From the NCBI RefSeq assembly GCF_900406815.1, contig NZ_OVCN01000008.1, positions 94,624 to 158,623 on the forward strand: a DNA stretch of 64,000 nt, written 5' to 3'. Of this stretch, positions 15,678 to 25,415 are shown piece after piece. The position numbers were made by a program, and so were the translations under genes. The DNA comes from Acinetobacter haemolyticus. Lineage in GTDB: Bacteria; Pseudomonadota; Gammaproteobacteria; Pseudomonadales; Moraxellaceae. Under the pieces are notes generated by a model, which was given only the letters and a program-made list of their open reading frames with translations, searched no databases and was not told the DNA's origin. The first letter of the stretch is position 1. Each line of letters starts with the position of its first letter.

Positions 15678-16559
15678 TTAAAATAGGAAGCCTAAAAAAA
15701 TTCCAATAAAAATTATCATTCCAACCCAACGATTGTGACGGAATGCCCAAAAACAAATTTGAGGATCACGATCTTTAGTTTTTACTGCTTGATATACAAA
15801 ATCTATTGCAACAATAAGTAATGCGAGCAGACCAAATGGTATGAATAGATCTTCTAAATATAAGGCTGTACCTATTAAAACCAAGCTGAACGCCTGAAGT
15901 AAACCAATGATTTGGATATCATAACGACCAAATAAAATTGCGGTAGATTTCACACCAATTTTCAAATCATATTCACGATCAGTTATGGCATATTGCGTGT
16001 CATAGGCTACCGTCCATGCCAAATTACCAAAATATAATAACCAACATATTAAATCAGGTGTCTGCCCAACAGCCGTATAAGCCATGGGAATAGACCAAGA
16101 GAAAGCAGCACCTAAAAACACTTGAGGCAAGTGAGTATAGCGTTTCATAAAAGGATAAATAAACGCGAGGAACAATGCACCAAATGACCAATAAAACGTT
16201 TCAATTGGCAAGAAAAATAACAAACAGGCACTCGCGGCAACTAAAGCTAAGAAAACAAATACAGCTTCTCTTGCTCGAATCACATCTGTCGCTAAAGGTC
16301 GAGTTTTAGTACGCTCCACATGCGCATCCACTTTACGATCTGCAAAATCATTAATCGCACAACCAGCAGCCCGCATAAACAGAACCCCTAGCGACATCAC
16401 GAGCAGTATTTTTAAATCAGGAATTCCTTTAGATGCAACCCACAAGGCCCACATCGTTGGCCAAAACACCAATTCAGTACCAATGGGTTTATCAAAACGA
16501 CATAAATAATAATAGGCTTCTAAACGCTGTCGCCATGTAGTCTGTTGCACCGTATTCAT
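15678..16559 (-). CDS. ubiA: 4-hydroxybenzoate polyprenyltransferase
   Basis: An inner-membrane enzyme that attaches the polyprenyl tail to 4-hydroxybenzoate in ubiquinone synthesis. The two Asp-rich motifs are NDFADRKVD (70-78) and DTQYAITDREYD (187-198), within a 293-residue, multi-pass protein. The ATG at 16559 has AGGA five bases upstream; the in-frame TTG-type start six codons earlier would overlap ubiC. It lies immediately after ubiC, which makes its substrate. Confidence 0.96.
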   Translation of the reverse strand: MNTVQQTTWRQRLEAYYYLCRFDKPIGTELVFWPTMWALWVASKGIPDLKILLVMSLGVLFMRAAGCAINDFADRKVDAHVERTKTRPLATDVIRAREAVFVFLALVAASACLLFFLPIETFYWSFGALFLAFIYPFMKRYTHLPQVFLGAAFSWSIPMAYTAVGQTPDLICWLLYFGNLAWTVAYDTQYAITDREYDLKIGVKSTAILFGRYDIQIIGLLQAFSLVLIGTALYLEDLFIPFGLLALLIVAIDFVYQAVKTKDRDPQICFWAFRHNRWVGMIIFIGIFLGFLF

Positions 16560-16573
16560 GCGAATCCTTAGAG

Positions 16574-17065
16574 TCAATGCTGTTCAATAAACTGTTCAAA
16601 TCCAGGCAGGAAAGTTTCCTGTACGATAAATTTACACCCATGCCAAGTATAACAACTTTGCCGCGCCCAACCCTCTTCAGTATGAATAACTCGTCTTTCA
16701 CAAGCAGGATTGGTACGTTGAAATAAAAACCAACCAATGGGCTTATTTCGGATATATTTAAAAATTCTTGCTTTTTTCTGAAGGCTTAGAATCGGAAAAA
16801 TACTTTTTGCTTTTACCCAAGCTTGTGACTCTGAGCCATAAAGATACGTTTCCCTCACCCATGCGATATGATGTGTAGGCATATTCATCCATTTGCTATC
16901 AGCAAATGCTAAACGCTGATAATGCTCTCTAATACGCTCAACATGAAACTCACCACCACCGAGATCTGTAAGTTGCTGAGTAAGTGAACCTGATGCATAC
17001 AACCATTTTTTTAATTCAGTAGGAATATCTTTTCCATTTATTCTACTAGGTTGTAAATTTCGCAT
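16574..17065 (-). CDS. ubiC: Chorismate lyase
   Basis: Splits chorismate to 4-hydroxybenzoate and pyruvate, the first step of ubiquinone synthesis. The 163-residue protein has family features such as WVRETYLYG, IGWFLF and the C-terminal ARQSCYTWHGCKFIVQE ending FLPGF. It is directly upstream of ubiA, with 14 bases between, as in E. coli. Confidence 0.92.
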   Translation of the reverse strand: MRNLQPSRINGKDIPTELKKWLYASGSLTQQLTDLGGGEFHVERIREHYQRLAFADSKWMNMPTHHIAWVRETYLYGSESQAWVKAKSIFPILSLQKKARIFKYIRNKPIGWFLFQRTNPACERRVIHTEEGWARQSCYTWHGCKFIVQETFLPGFEQFIEQH

Positions 17066-17148
17066 GCTTAACTCACTAAAAACATCGCGACTAGTTTACA
17101 TGAATTTTTTTATAATAATGTATGAAATTCGATTTCTATCAAAGGCAT

Positions 17149-17177
17149 AAAAAAACTCGCCGAAGCGAGTTTTTTTA
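17149..17177 (-). terminator. Terminator of glnA
   Basis: ACTCGC (17155-17160), loop CGAA, GCGAGT (17165-17170), extended by A and T runs on both sides. Confidence 0.92.
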
Positions 17178-17188
17178 TTTGGGATGTA

Positions 17189-18598
17189 TTACAAGCTGTA
17201 GTACATATCAAATTCAACTGGGTGAGTAGTCGTGTTAAGACGACGTACATCTTCAGTTTTAAGTTCGATATATGCATCAAGCATTTCTTTAGTGAACACA
17301 CCGCCTTTCAACAAGAACTCGTGATCAGCTTTAAGCGCTTCAAGAGCCATATCTAAGCTATGAGCAACTGTTGGGATTTTTGCTTCTTCTTCAGGAGGAA
17401 GATCGTATAAGTTCTTATCAGCAGCTTCACCTGGGTGGATCTTGTTTTGGATACCATCAAGACCAGCCATCAACAATGCCGCAAAACCTAAGTACGGGTT
17501 CATCATTGGATCAGGGAAACGAGCTTCGATACGCTTACCTTTAGGGCTTGAAACGTATGGAATACGGATAGATGCAGAACGGTTACGTGCTGAGTAAGCA
17601 AGCATGATTGGTGCTTCGTAGTGAGGAACCAAACGCTTATAAGAGTTTGTAGATGGGTTAGTAATCGCATTCAATGCACGCGCGTGCTTGATTACACCAC
17701 CAATGAAGAACAATGCCATTTCAGATAAACCAGCATATTCATCACCAGCAAACAAGTTCTTGCCATCTTTAGAGATAGACATGTGAACGTGCATACCAGA
17801 ACCGTTATCACCTACCATTGGCTTAGGCATGAAAGTTGCTGTTTTGCCATATTGGTGAGCAACGTTCCAAACAGCATATTTGAACTGTTGAACTTCGTCT
17901 GCTTTACGAACCATTGTATTGAAGCTCACACCAATTTCTAATTGGCAAGAAGCAACTTCGTGGTGATGTACTTCTACACGGCCAGGACCCATGATGTCTT
18001 CGATACGTGCACACATTTCAGCACGCATGTCTTGATGAGAATCAACTGGAGGAACTGGGAAGTAACCGCCTTTAACACGTGGACGGTGACCTGAGTTACC
18101 AGCTTCGTAGTCTTTACCAGTAGACCATGCAGCTTCTTCAGCGATCAGTGTATGACGAGCACCAGACATGTCGATGTCCCACTTCACTTCGTCAAATACG
18201 AAGAATTCTGGTTCTGGACCAAAGAATGCCGTATCACCGATACCCGTAGATTTTAAATATTCTTCTGCACGACGAGCAATAGAACGTGGGTCACGCTCGT
18301 AACCTTGACCAGTAGATGGTTCGATTACGTCACAAGTCACAACAACTGTAGGCTCAGCAAAGAACGGGTCAAGGAAACCTGTTTCAGCGTCTGGACGTAA
18401 GATCATGTCCGAAGCTTCAATGCCTTTCCAACCAGAGATTGAAGAACCATCAAACATTTTACCGTCTTCAAATGTATCTTCATCAATTGTATCTGCTGGG
18501 TAAGTTACATGCTGCTCTTTACCCTTAGTATCAGTAAAGCGAAAATCGACCCATTTTGCGCCACTTTCTTTGATGAGTTGAAGGACCTTGTTCGCCAT
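17189..18598 (-). CDS. glnA: Glutamine synthetase, type I
   Basis: Makes glutamine from glutamate and ammonia in the cytoplasm as a dodecamer. The 469 residues equal the E. coli length when the start is taken as MANKVLQL at 18598; GGAG lies nine bases upstream. An ATG two codons earlier is possible. GSGMHVHMS and [19 protein letters not shown] are active-site segments, and NLYDLPPEE carries the Tyr that is adenylylated by GlnE. Sigma-54 and NtrC-like sites upstream indicate control by nitrogen supply. It is monocistronic, and ntrBC is not adjacent. Confidence 0.98.
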   Translation of the reverse strand: MANKVLQLIKESGAKWVDFRFTDTKGKEQHVTYPADTIDEDTFEDGKMFDGSSISGWKGIEASDMILRPDAETGFLDPFFAEPTVVVTCDVIEPSTGQGYERDPRSIARRAEEYLKSTGIGDTAFFGPEPEFFVFDEVKWDIDMSGARHTLIAEEAAWSTGKDYEAGNSGHRPRVKGGYFPVPPVDSHQDMRAEMCARIEDIMGPGRVEVHHHEVASCQLEIGVSFNTMVRKADEVQQFKYAVWNVAHQYGKTATFMPKPMVGDNGSGMHVHMSISKDGKNLFAGDEYAGLSEMALFFIGGVIKHARALNAITNPSTNSYKRLVPHYEAPIMLAYSARNRSASIRIPYVSSPKGKRIEARFPDPMMNPYLGFAALLMAGLDGIQNKIHPGEAADKNLYDLPPEEEAKIPTVAHSLDMALEALKADHEFLLKGGVFTKEMLDAYIELKTEDVRRLNTTTHPVEFDMYYSL

Positions 18599-18663
18599 GC
18601 TCATTTGCTCCAATGAAATTTATGTGCACTTGTTAAGTGCGTGTTAGCTGTTGATTTGTAGTA

Positions 18664-18680
18664 AGCAATTACCATACCAA
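18664..18680 (-). promoter_or_regulatory. Sigma-54 promoter of glnA
   Basis: On the minus strand the site reads TTGGTATGGTAATTGCT: the invariant GG and GC are 10 bases apart and 12 of the 14 specified positions of the RpoN consensus match. The start would be near 18654, about 55 bases before the ATG. Confidence 0.75.
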
Positions 18681-18775
18681 CAATTTTAAAGCATACTTAA
18701 AACATTGAAATTCTTTATAGAAAAAATATTTTAAGCTCCATGTCCTGTGTCTATTCGCATGTCTGCAATTGCAAA

Positions 18776-18792
18776 TGCACCATATTCACACA
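18776..18792 (-). promoter_or_regulatory. NtrC-like site, one good half
   Basis: TGCACCATATTCACACA. The left half equals the NtrC consensus half and the right half is degenerate. Its centre is about 130 bases upstream of the predicted glnA start. Confidence 0.45.
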
Positions 18793-18825
18793 TTTATATT
18801 TCAAGCCGTCCCTAAAAAAGGCTTA

Positions 18826-18844
18826 TTGAACCAAAATAGTGCAA
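18826..18844 (-). promoter_or_regulatory. NtrC binding site of glnA
   Basis: On the minus strand it reads TTGCACTATTTTGGTTCAA, close to the NtrC consensus (TTGCAC, AT-rich centre, GGTGCAA), with two differences from the classic enteric site. Its centre is about 180 bases upstream of the start, a normal enhancer distance. Confidence 0.65.
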
Positions 18845-19223
18845 TACTTGTAACAAAGAACTATTGTAGTGCTATTTATGCCACATATCGTTTGCATAAA
18901 ATTGACTTTTTATATCATTCTTTTGAACATCAATCCAATCAATTCATTTAGACTTTTGATTCACTTGTTGCTTATTTTGACAAAGTATTCAATTTAAAAT
19001 AATTCTTGTTGTTTTTTAGGTATTTTTTAATTCATTCAGTTTTTTTGATTTTGCTATCTTCTTGAAATATTCCACATTAATGATTGGTTTTTGATATGAT
19101 GATTTCCCATTATCTTGATAACCTTCCATGCTTTAATAAAGATGGGGTTAAACCATGATACTGAGATTGTTTTTTAGAATTCAATAGCACCATAAAGTGC
19201 TTATTTTTTAAAAGGTTATAATC
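18845..19223. other. AT-rich intergenic region before trpG
   Basis: No convincing gene. A short plus-strand frame runs through the glnA control region but has no ribosome-binding site. AGCAC (19186-19190) and GTGCT form a small hairpin with a T-run just before the trpG ribosome-binding site, which may be a weak attenuator. No Trp-rich leader peptide is seen. Confidence 0.4.
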
Positions 19224-19808
19224 ATGCTTCTGATGATTGACAACTATGACAGCTTTACTTACAACATTGTTCAATACTTTGGTGAATTGAATCAGGAAGT
19301 AAAAGTTGTTCGTAATGATCAAGTTACATTAGAGGATATTGAGCGATGGCAGCCAAAATATCTAGTGGTTGGTCCTGGCCCATGCTCACCAAGTGAAGCA
19401 GGAATTTCAATTCCTGCAATCAACCACTTTGCAGGAAAAATACCTTTACTCGGTGTATGTTTAGGTCATCAAGCGATTGGACAGGCTTTTGGTGGAAATA
19501 TTATTCGCGCCAAAACTGTGATGCATGGCCGTTTGTCTGATATGCACCACAGTGATAAAGGAATTTTTAGTCACCTACCTTCTCCATTTGCTGCAACACG
19601 TTATCACTCTCTTGTGATCGAGCAAGAAACATTGCCTAATTGTCTAGAAGTAACATGTTGGACCAACCAAGCCGATGGAACTATTGAAGAAATTATGGGT
19701 GTTAAGCACAAAACCCTTCCTGTTGAAGGTGTTCAATTCCATCCTGAATCTATCTTAAGTCAACATGGACATGAAATTTTCAAAAATTTCTTAGATATCT
19801 ACGCTTAA
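19224..19808 (+). CDS. trpG: Anthranilate synthase component II / ADC synthase amidotransferase
   Basis: A class I glutamine amidotransferase that passes ammonia to TrpE, and perhaps also to PabB. The triad is C79 (GVCLGHQ), H173 and E175 (HPES). The 194-residue length is normal. AAAGG precedes the ATG. In Acinetobacter a single protein is known to serve both tryptophan and folate pathways, which fits the absence of a second copy nearby. It is separated from trpDC by a cystine symporter and a reverse-strand MOSC gene and has its own terminator. Confidence 0.95.
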   Translation: MLLMIDNYDSFTYNIVQYFGELNQEVKVVRNDQVTLEDIERWQPKYLVVGPGPCSPSEAGISIPAINHFAGKIPLLGVCLGHQAIGQAFGGNIIRAKTVMHGRLSDMHHSDKGIFSHLPSPFAATRYHSLVIEQETLPNCLEVTCWTNQADGTIEEIMGVKHKTLPVEGVQFHPESILSQHGHEIFKNFLDIYA

Positions 19809-19838
19809 ATAGAGAAAAATATTTAATGTATAAGCTAG

Positions 19839-19869
19839 ACAGCCTACTCATCTTGAATAGGCTGTTTTA
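19839..19869 (+). terminator. Terminator of trpG
   Basis: ACAGCCTA (19839-19846) pairs with TAGGCTGT (19858-19865) around an 11-base loop, then a T-run. From here to 20103 the sequence is very AT-rich and holds no gene. Confidence 0.8.
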
Positions 19870-20103
19870 ATTTTAAACATCTAAAAACAATAAATAACTA
19901 CTTTCGATTCATAAAATTTTATATTTTAAAATACGTACGCTGTCTCTTTATCTCAGAACAAATCATTCTATTTCAATAATTAATGTATTTTTCATGTTTA
20001 AAATGAAAAATAATTCAAGTTACCAACAACCGTTAAAATAGTGCTTTTTAATTTTTTCGATTAACTATAGTCATAGGAATGATTAAGCTTTCAGGGTAAC
20101 ACG

Positions 20104-20172
20104 ATGCTAAAATTAAAATCATTATTTATAGCTTTTCGCTCCCTGAATCATCTATCAGGACATCTCTTGTGA
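20104..20172 (+). CDS. Possible 22-residue leader peptide coupled to the cystine symporter
   Basis: ATG at 20104 has AGGG seven bases upstream and encodes 22 residues ([16 protein letters not shown]... ending SGHLL). Its TGA overlaps the GTG start of the symporter (GTGA). The symporter Shine-Dalgarno AGGA (20157-20160) is inside a small hairpin, CCTGA (20142-20146) with TCAGG (20155-20159), that a ribosome on this frame would open. This is a translational coupling layout. No homology supports the peptide itself, so it may matter only as a translated region. Confidence 0.45.
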   Translation: MLKLKSLFIAFRSLNHLSGHLL

Positions 20173-21530
20173 ATACACTTGTTTTATTGAATATTCTTGT
20201 TTTTATCTTGCTTTTGGCCGGATTATTTTTTACCAATCGTCATGATTGGAGTCTAGCCAAAAAAGTATTGATCGGGATGCTAGTGGGTATCTTTTTTGGT
20301 TTGGGTCTCAAAACCATTTATGGTGAAGGCACTGTATTAGATCAATCAGTTTCATGGTTCAATATCGTTGGTAATGGTTATGTACAACTGTTACAAATGG
20401 TAGTTATGCCACTTATTTTTATCTCAATTTTAAGTGCTGTGGTTAAATTACATCAAACCACGTCCTTGGGAAAAATCAGCATTTTAGTGATTGGTATTTT
20501 ACTCTTCACCACAGCAATCGCTGCTTTTGTAGGGATTAGTATTACCAACCTCTTTGGTTTAACCGCTGAGGGGTTAGTTCAAGGCGTTCGTGAAACTGAA
20601 CGCTTAGCCGCAATTGAAAGCCAATATATTGGACAAGTTGCCAATCTTGATATTCCAAAACTACTGCTTTCATTATTTCCGCAAAACCCATTTGCTGACT
20701 TAACGGGCATCCGTCCTACCGCAATTATTAGTGTGGTTATTTTTTCTGCTTTCTTGGGTGTGGCAGCCTTAAAACTCATGGAAAAAGACACATTGAATGG
20801 AGAGCGGATTCGACATGGGATTGAGGCATTACAAGCATTGATTATCAGTTTGGTTCGTTTAGTCATGCAATTTACGCCTTATGGTGTACTCGCGTTGATG
20901 ACCAAAATGGTTGTAACAGCAAATTTAGCCGACATCATCAAACTCGGTGAGTTTGTGATCGCTTCTTATTTGGGGCTGATCATCATGCTTATCGTACATG
21001 CACTAATTTTATTGTTGGTACGCGTTAACCCAATCGACTTTTTCAAAAAAGCATTCCCTGTTTTAAGCTTTGCATTTATTAGTCGTTCCAGTGCAGCGAG
21101 TATTCCGTTGAATATAGAAACGCAAACAAAGCAGCTCGGTGTACCTGAAGGTATTGCCAGTTTCTCAGCTTCCTTTGGTGCGACTATTGGTCAAAACGGT
21201 TGTGCAGGCTTGTATCCAGCGATGTTAGCAGTAATGGTTGCTCCTACTGTGGGAATTAACCCACTTGACCCGCTATGGATTGCTCAACTGGTAATCATCG
21301 TTACACTCAGCTCTATTGGTGTGGCTGGTGTGGGTGGCGGTGCAACATTTGCAGCATTGATTGTTCTCCCGATTATGGGACTTCCAGTAACGCTGGTTGC
21401 CCTACTTATTTCGATTGAGCCCCTGATTGACATGGGACGTACTGCCCTAAATGTAAATGGTTCAATGACTGCTGGTACTGCTACGAGTCAATTGCTTGGC
21501 GTGAGAGAGCCAGTAGAAGATCAACAATAA
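20169..21530 (+). CDS. tcyP: L-cystine:cation symporter, TcyP type
   Basis: A 453-residue inner-membrane protein of the dicarboxylate/amino acid:cation symporter family, closest in character to TcyP (YdjN), which imports cystine. Family features are [19 protein letters not shown], the [16 protein letters not shown] segment and the C-terminal [15 protein letters not shown]. The start is GTG at 20169 with AGGA eight bases before. A short leader frame overlaps this start. A strong terminator follows. It lies between trpG and trpD but has no known role in tryptophan synthesis. Confidence 0.85.
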   Translation: MNTLVLLNILVFILLLAGLFFTNRHDWSLAKKVLIGMLVGIFFGLGLKTIYGEGTVLDQSVSWFNIVGNGYVQLLQMVVMPLIFISILSAVVKLHQTTSLGKISILVIGILLFTTAIAAFVGISITNLFGLTAEGLVQGVRETERLAAIESQYIGQVANLDIPKLLLSLFPQNPFADLTGIRPTAIISVVIFSAFLGVAALKLMEKDTLNGERIRHGIEALQALIISLVRLVMQFTPYGVLALMTKMVVTANLADIIKLGEFVIASYLGLIIMLIVHALILLLVRVNPIDFFKKAFPVLSFAFISRSSAASIPLNIETQTKQLGVPEGIASFSASFGATIGQNGCAGLYPAMLAVMVAPTVGINPLDPLWIAQLVIIVTLSSIGVAGVGGGATFAALIVLPIMGLPVTLVALLISIEPLIDMGRTALNVNGSMTAGTATSQLLGVREPVEDQQ

Positions 21531-21547
21531 ATTCCTCAGCGAGAATT

Positions 21548-21583
21548 AAAAAGCCAATCGACACCTATCGATTGGCTTTTTTA
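21548..21583. terminator. Terminator between tcyP and the MOSC gene
   Basis: AAAAAGCCAATCGA (21548-21561) pairs perfectly with TCGATTGGCTTTTT (21568-21581) around a 6-base loop. It can work in both directions. Confidence 0.95.
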
Positions 21584-21620
21584 ATTTTGAATATCGATAA
21601 AGGGGAAATTTAAGCCATGG

Positions 21621-22415
21621 TCATTTCAAAATTCGAATTTCCTGTCCAAGTGAAATCTCCCCGATCCCTCGATGCAATGCATTTTGTCCCATCATAACTT
21701 TATTGCCCTGCTTTCGATACGCCAGCATAGCTTGCATGACCTCAGGTTGTTTTTGACTGGTTTTTAAATCAATCGTAGGAATTACGCACCGAGAGCAAGG
21801 CTTAACCAAATCAAATTGCATCTCACCAATCTGGATCTGTTTCCAGTGATCTTCAGCAAATGCTTCACAACCTGAAATCACTATATTCGGTCTAAAACGT
21901 TGCACATCTAATGGAAATCCAACTTTTTCAGCAAGAAATTCTACTGAGGCTTCCCCAAGAATTAAAAATGGAAAACCATCAGCAAAACCAACGCGATCTC
22001 CTTCTTGTGCATAGGTCAAATCAACTTGTCTCATAGTTTGCTGTGGCATATAAACCAAACGAACTTCTCGCCCTAATATTTGACTTAACCATTGATTAAC
22101 AGGGTGATCTATGCGGTTGCCTTGTAGTTGATCTCGCCATATTGTGATCAGACAATTATCAGCATGCCCTTGCGCCTCATCAAGACTTAAAGTGATATGG
22201 TCATCTTGGAATTCAAAACGTACTGATTCCGCGAATATTTTAAAACTAATCTGCCCCATAATCGTGCATTGACGCTGAGTGACAAAACGTCCTTCGTGAT
22301 CAACCAACATCCATCTACGATCCCATCTTGGTCCGAAAGAATCGATTTCCATCTCAGTAAGTGCGTTTCCGCACAGTGACTTGACAGGATAATGAAAGAG
22401 TTGACTGACATGCAC
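21621..22415 (-). CDS. MOSC domain protein (YcbX-like)
   Basis: A 264-residue protein with an N-terminal MOSC beta-barrel domain (YPVKSLCGNALTEMEID, GPRWDRRWMLVD) and a C-terminal MOSC domain. Cys in KPCSRCVIPTID is the residue that binds molybdenum cofactor in this family, and RFRPNIVI precedes it. Related proteins such as YcbX reduce N-hydroxylated compounds with molybdenum cofactor. There is no C-terminal ferredoxin domain, unlike E. coli YcbX, so an external electron donor would be needed. It is on the reverse strand between tcyP and trpD. Confidence 0.85.
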   Translation of the reverse strand: MHVSQLFHYPVKSLCGNALTEMEIDSFGPRWDRRWMLVDHEGRFVTQRQCTIMGQISFKIFAESVRFEFQDDHITLSLDEAQGHADNCLITIWRDQLQGNRIDHPVNQWLSQILGREVRLVYMPQQTMRQVDLTYAQEGDRVGFADGFPFLILGEASVEFLAEKVGFPLDVQRFRPNIVISGCEAFAEDHWKQIQIGEMQFDLVKPCSRCVIPTIDLKTSQKQPEVMQAMLAYRKQGNKVMMGQNALHRGIGEISLGQEIRILK

Positions 22416-22699
22416 AACGAAATACCTTTAAGAACAGTTTGAATAATTCAAGAACAATGAAGCTGGCTTATGACAAATATCTTTTTATAATGATTCAAAA
22501 TTATAACAACTAAACCAAAGTTTAGCAGCCATGCCATTTTTTAGGCTTGATAAGGTGTGTGAAATATCGGCACCCTCTGTAAAATCCAAACTATTTTCTG
22601 ATAACATAACGCCTGACGTATGTAGGTCAGTAGTCATATTAAAACCTTCATCCACCTCATTCCTTCAAAACATTAGAGCATGAACGCTATATCCAAATT

Positions 22700-23749
22700 A
22701 TGAATATTCAACAGGCACTTAATCACATTACAAAAAACATTCATTTGACTCAAACGCAAATGGAAGATGTCATGCGAAGCATCATGCAAGGCGAAGCAAC
22801 CGATGCTCAGATTGGCGCATTGATGATGGGCCTACGTATGAAAGGTGAAAGCATTGATGAGATCACTGCAGCAGCACGGATCATGCGAGAGTTCGCAATC
22901 AAGATTGATGTGAGTGATATCCCACACCTTGTCGATATTGTGGGTACAGGTGGTGATGGTCAAAATTTATTTAATGTTTCAACAGCCTCAAGCTTTGTGA
23001 TTGCAGCCGCTGGTGCAACGATTGCCAAACACGGGAATCGTGGGGTTTCAAGTAAATCAGGATCATCAGATGTACTTGAAAAAATGGGCATTCAACTTGA
23101 TTTAGACATGCAACAAACTGAACGCTGCATCCGTGAAATGGGCGTAGGTTTCCTGTTTGCACCGAATCACCATAAAGCCATGAAGTATGCTGTTGCGCCA
23201 CGTCGTGAACTTGGGATTCGAAGCATTTTTAATTTACTCGGTCCATTGACCAATCCTGCTGGTGTAAATCGCTTTGTTATCGGTGTATTTTCAGATGAGC
23301 TTTGTCACCCTATTGCGGAAGTTCTGAAACAACTCGGTGCAGTCCATGTATTGGTTGTACATTCAAGAGATGGTTTAGATGAAATCAGTCTCGCAGCACC
23401 TACAGCTGTTGCTGAATTAAAAGATGGTGAAATTACTGAATGGACACTCACGCCGGATGATGTTGGCATTCCATCACAAACATTGACAGGTTTAGTCGTC
23501 AACAGTTCTGAAGAAAGCTTGAAACTGATCAAGGATGCTTTGGGTCGTGATAAATCTGAAATCGGTGAAAAAGCCGCAAATATGATTGCGCTGAATGCTG
23601 CCGCAGGCATATATGTTGCAGGACTGACAAAAACCTATAAACAAGCAGTTGAACTGGCGCAAGATATTCTTTACGGCGGACAAGCCTTAGAGAAAATGAG
23701 CATCTTGGCTGAATTTACCAAAACATTGAAACAATATCAGGCAGACTAA
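22700..23749 (+). CDS. trpD: Anthranilate phosphoribosyltransferase
   Basis: Second step of tryptophan synthesis: joins anthranilate and PRPP. The PRPP loop VGTGGDG near residue 81, [15 protein letters not shown], and [19 protein letters not shown] are all diagnostic. The 349-residue length is normal and no TrpG fusion is present. trpC follows after nine bases, so the two form an operon. The 284 bases before it hold only a possible promoter and no gene. Confidence 0.97.
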   Translation: MNIQQALNHITKNIHLTQTQMEDVMRSIMQGEATDAQIGALMMGLRMKGESIDEITAAARIMREFAIKIDVSDIPHLVDIVGTGGDGQNLFNVSTASSFVIAAAGATIAKHGNRGVSSKSGSSDVLEKMGIQLDLDMQQTERCIREMGVGFLFAPNHHKAMKYAVAPRRELGIRSIFNLLGPLTNPAGVNRFVIGVFSDELCHPIAEVLKQLGAVHVLVVHSRDGLDEISLAAPTAVAELKDGEITEWTLTPDDVGIPSQTLTGLVVNSSEESLKLIKDALGRDKSEIGEKAANMIALNAAAGIYVAGLTKTYKQAVELAQDILYGGQALEKMSILAEFTKTLKQYQAD

Positions 23750-23758
23750 GGATTCCTC

Positions 23759-24565
23759 ATGATCAATATCCAAAATACCATTTTAGGTAAAATTGTTGAC
23801 CGCAAACATGAGGAACTTGCTACACGTTTAAAACAACGTAGCTTGCATGATGTTGAACAATGGGCAAAAGAAGCAACACCTGTTCGTGGTTTTGCGAATG
23901 CTTTGCAGCATAAATGCCCTGCTGTGATTGCTGAAATTAAAAAAGCGTCACCATCAAAAGGCATCATTCGTGCAGACTTTAACCCTGCTGAAATTGCACA
24001 GCAATATGAACAAGCAGGTGCAGCATGTCTCTCTGTTCTGACCGATGTAGATTTCTTCCAAGGTGCAGATGAGAATATTGCGATTGCACGTAATCACTGT
24101 GCCCTACCTGCATTACGCAAAGATTTCTTGATTGATCCTTATAATGTCGTTGAAGCAAGAGCTTTACATGCCGATTGTATTTTATTGATCGTGGCATGTT
24201 TATCGGATCAACAGCTTGAGGAAATGTCAAAAACTGCATTTGAACATCAACTGGATGTGTTGGTTGAAGTGCATGATGAAGCTGAACTCGAACGTGCATT
24301 AAAGCTTTCTGAGCAATGTATTTTGGGTGTGAATAACCGCAACCTAAAAACTTTTGATGTGGATTTAAATACATCATTACGTTTGAAAAAATTACTACCA
24401 GCTTCTCGTGTTTTGGTCACTGAGAGTGGAATTGCCACGCCTGCTGATGTTGAAATGATGCAAGCTAATGATATTCATACCTTCCTTGTTGGTGAAAGTT
24501 TTATGAAACAGCCTCATCCTGATGTGGCGTTTGGTGAATTGTTTGGTATGCCTGAACGGATCTAA
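23759..24565 (+). CDS. trpC: Indole-3-glycerol phosphate synthase
   Basis: Closes the indole ring in tryptophan synthesis, as a TIM barrel in the cytoplasm. The catalytic Lys and Glu segments AEIKKASPSKG and LRKDFLID, then GVNNRNLKTF and VTESGI, are all present. The 268-residue length shows a single-domain protein, not fused to TrpF as in E. coli. It follows trpD directly. Confidence 0.97.
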   Translation: MINIQNTILGKIVDRKHEELATRLKQRSLHDVEQWAKEATPVRGFANALQHKCPAVIAEIKKASPSKGIIRADFNPAEIAQQYEQAGAACLSVLTDVDFFQGADENIAIARNHCALPALRKDFLIDPYNVVEARALHADCILLIVACLSDQQLEEMSKTAFEHQLDVLVEVHDEAELERALKLSEQCILGVNNRNLKTFDVDLNTSLRLKKLLPASRVLVTESGIATPADVEMMQANDIHTFLVGESFMKQPHPDVAFGELFGMPERI

Positions 24566-24571
24566 GTAAAT

Positions 24572-24612
24572 AAGGTTCAAGGTAAAATTATGCCATGAAC
24601 CTTAATATATAT
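24572..24612 (+). terminator. Probable terminator of trpDC
   Basis: AAGGTTCA (24572-24579) pairs with TGAACCTT (24596-24603) around a 16-base loop, with only a broken T-run after it. Confidence 0.5.
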
Positions 24613-24671
24613 TTATACAACTGAATATTATATCAATATAAACAACTTTATTATTTATTTCCTAAAACAAA

Positions 24672-25103
24672 TTACCGCGCAATTAACTTCATGTCGCTTT
24701 CACCCCACCAACGCTGGGCATAAATATTTGGATTATTTGTTAATATTTTATCTAATACATTTGAAACCTTGATTATTTTCTCAGATATATCTATCTTTCT
24801 AAAAAATCCTTTTTTCACTATTGGATTCGAAGGTTCGATAAAAACTAAAAAGCCATTTTCAAACTCCTCATAATGAGTGCATCCAATCCAAATACCTTCT
24901 AAATCTTCACTGGCTAGAGGAATTAGGTATCCCCAATCTTCACATATGAATTCAAATACTTGCAATCCATTTCTTTGTAATTCTCCAGATAAAAAAACTG
25001 CTAAAGTATATCCCCAAATAGAACCATCCTTATCACTAAGCTCTATATCATTTTTTGGAAAGCTTTCCGAACGAAACTCTATATGTGTTTTCAATATACT
25101 CAT
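24672..25103 (-). CDS. Conserved protein of unknown function
   Basis: A 143-residue soluble acidic protein without signal or membrane segment. Visible landmarks are an N-terminal HIEFRSESFP, then FICEDWGYLIPL, a GIWIGCTHYEEF stretch, FLVFIEPSNP, FFRKID and a C-terminal RWWGE. I recall similar small proteins in other Proteobacteria, but none with an assigned function. It is isolated and on the opposite strand from trpC and the Smr gene, in unusually AT-rich surroundings, as often seen for acquired immunity-type genes. That link is a guess. Confidence 0.65.
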   Translation of the reverse strand: MSILKTHIEFRSESFPKNDIELSDKDGSIWGYTLAVFLSGELQRNGLQVFEFICEDWGYLIPLASEDLEGIWIGCTHYEEFENGFLVFIEPSNPIVKKGFFRKIDISEKIIKVSNVLDKILTNNPNIYAQRWWGESDMKLIAR

Positions 25104-25415
25104 TATTTTGACTCTTCAAAGTTTATGGAATACTAATTTCCACAATATTAGTATTTCCTTGTTATCTAAAGTAATGAACCACCAATATCACTGTATAATA
25201 TCTTAAACCAAACATATTGAAATAAATCCAAGTGGTTCTTATTCATGGAATTAGGTTAGAGTGAAAATTGTAAGTTACGTTATTTTGTTGAAAATTTTTG
25301 ACATTTGACTAAGATCAATATCAACAATTTACGCATCCCAAATTCATTTCAAATTCCAGTAGATTCGGACTATAATTTTAGATCTCTCTCGTATCTTGTA
25401 TATTTCCATAAAATT
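25104..25415. other. AT-rich intergenic region
   Basis: About 310 bases between the unknown protein and the Smr gene. The Smr frame is open upstream to a TTG at 25305, but that part is unlike the family and lacks a ribosome-binding site. I see no RNA gene, repeat or clear promoter. Confidence 0.5.

Noticed and set aside
18769..18951. 60-codon plus-strand frame upstream of glnA
   Set aside because: It covers the NtrC-like sites, has no ribosome-binding site and is low in sequence complexity.
19142..19180. Short frame before trpG considered as a tryptophan leader peptide
   Set aside because: It has no Trp codon, and no alternative hairpins typical of the trp attenuator are visible.
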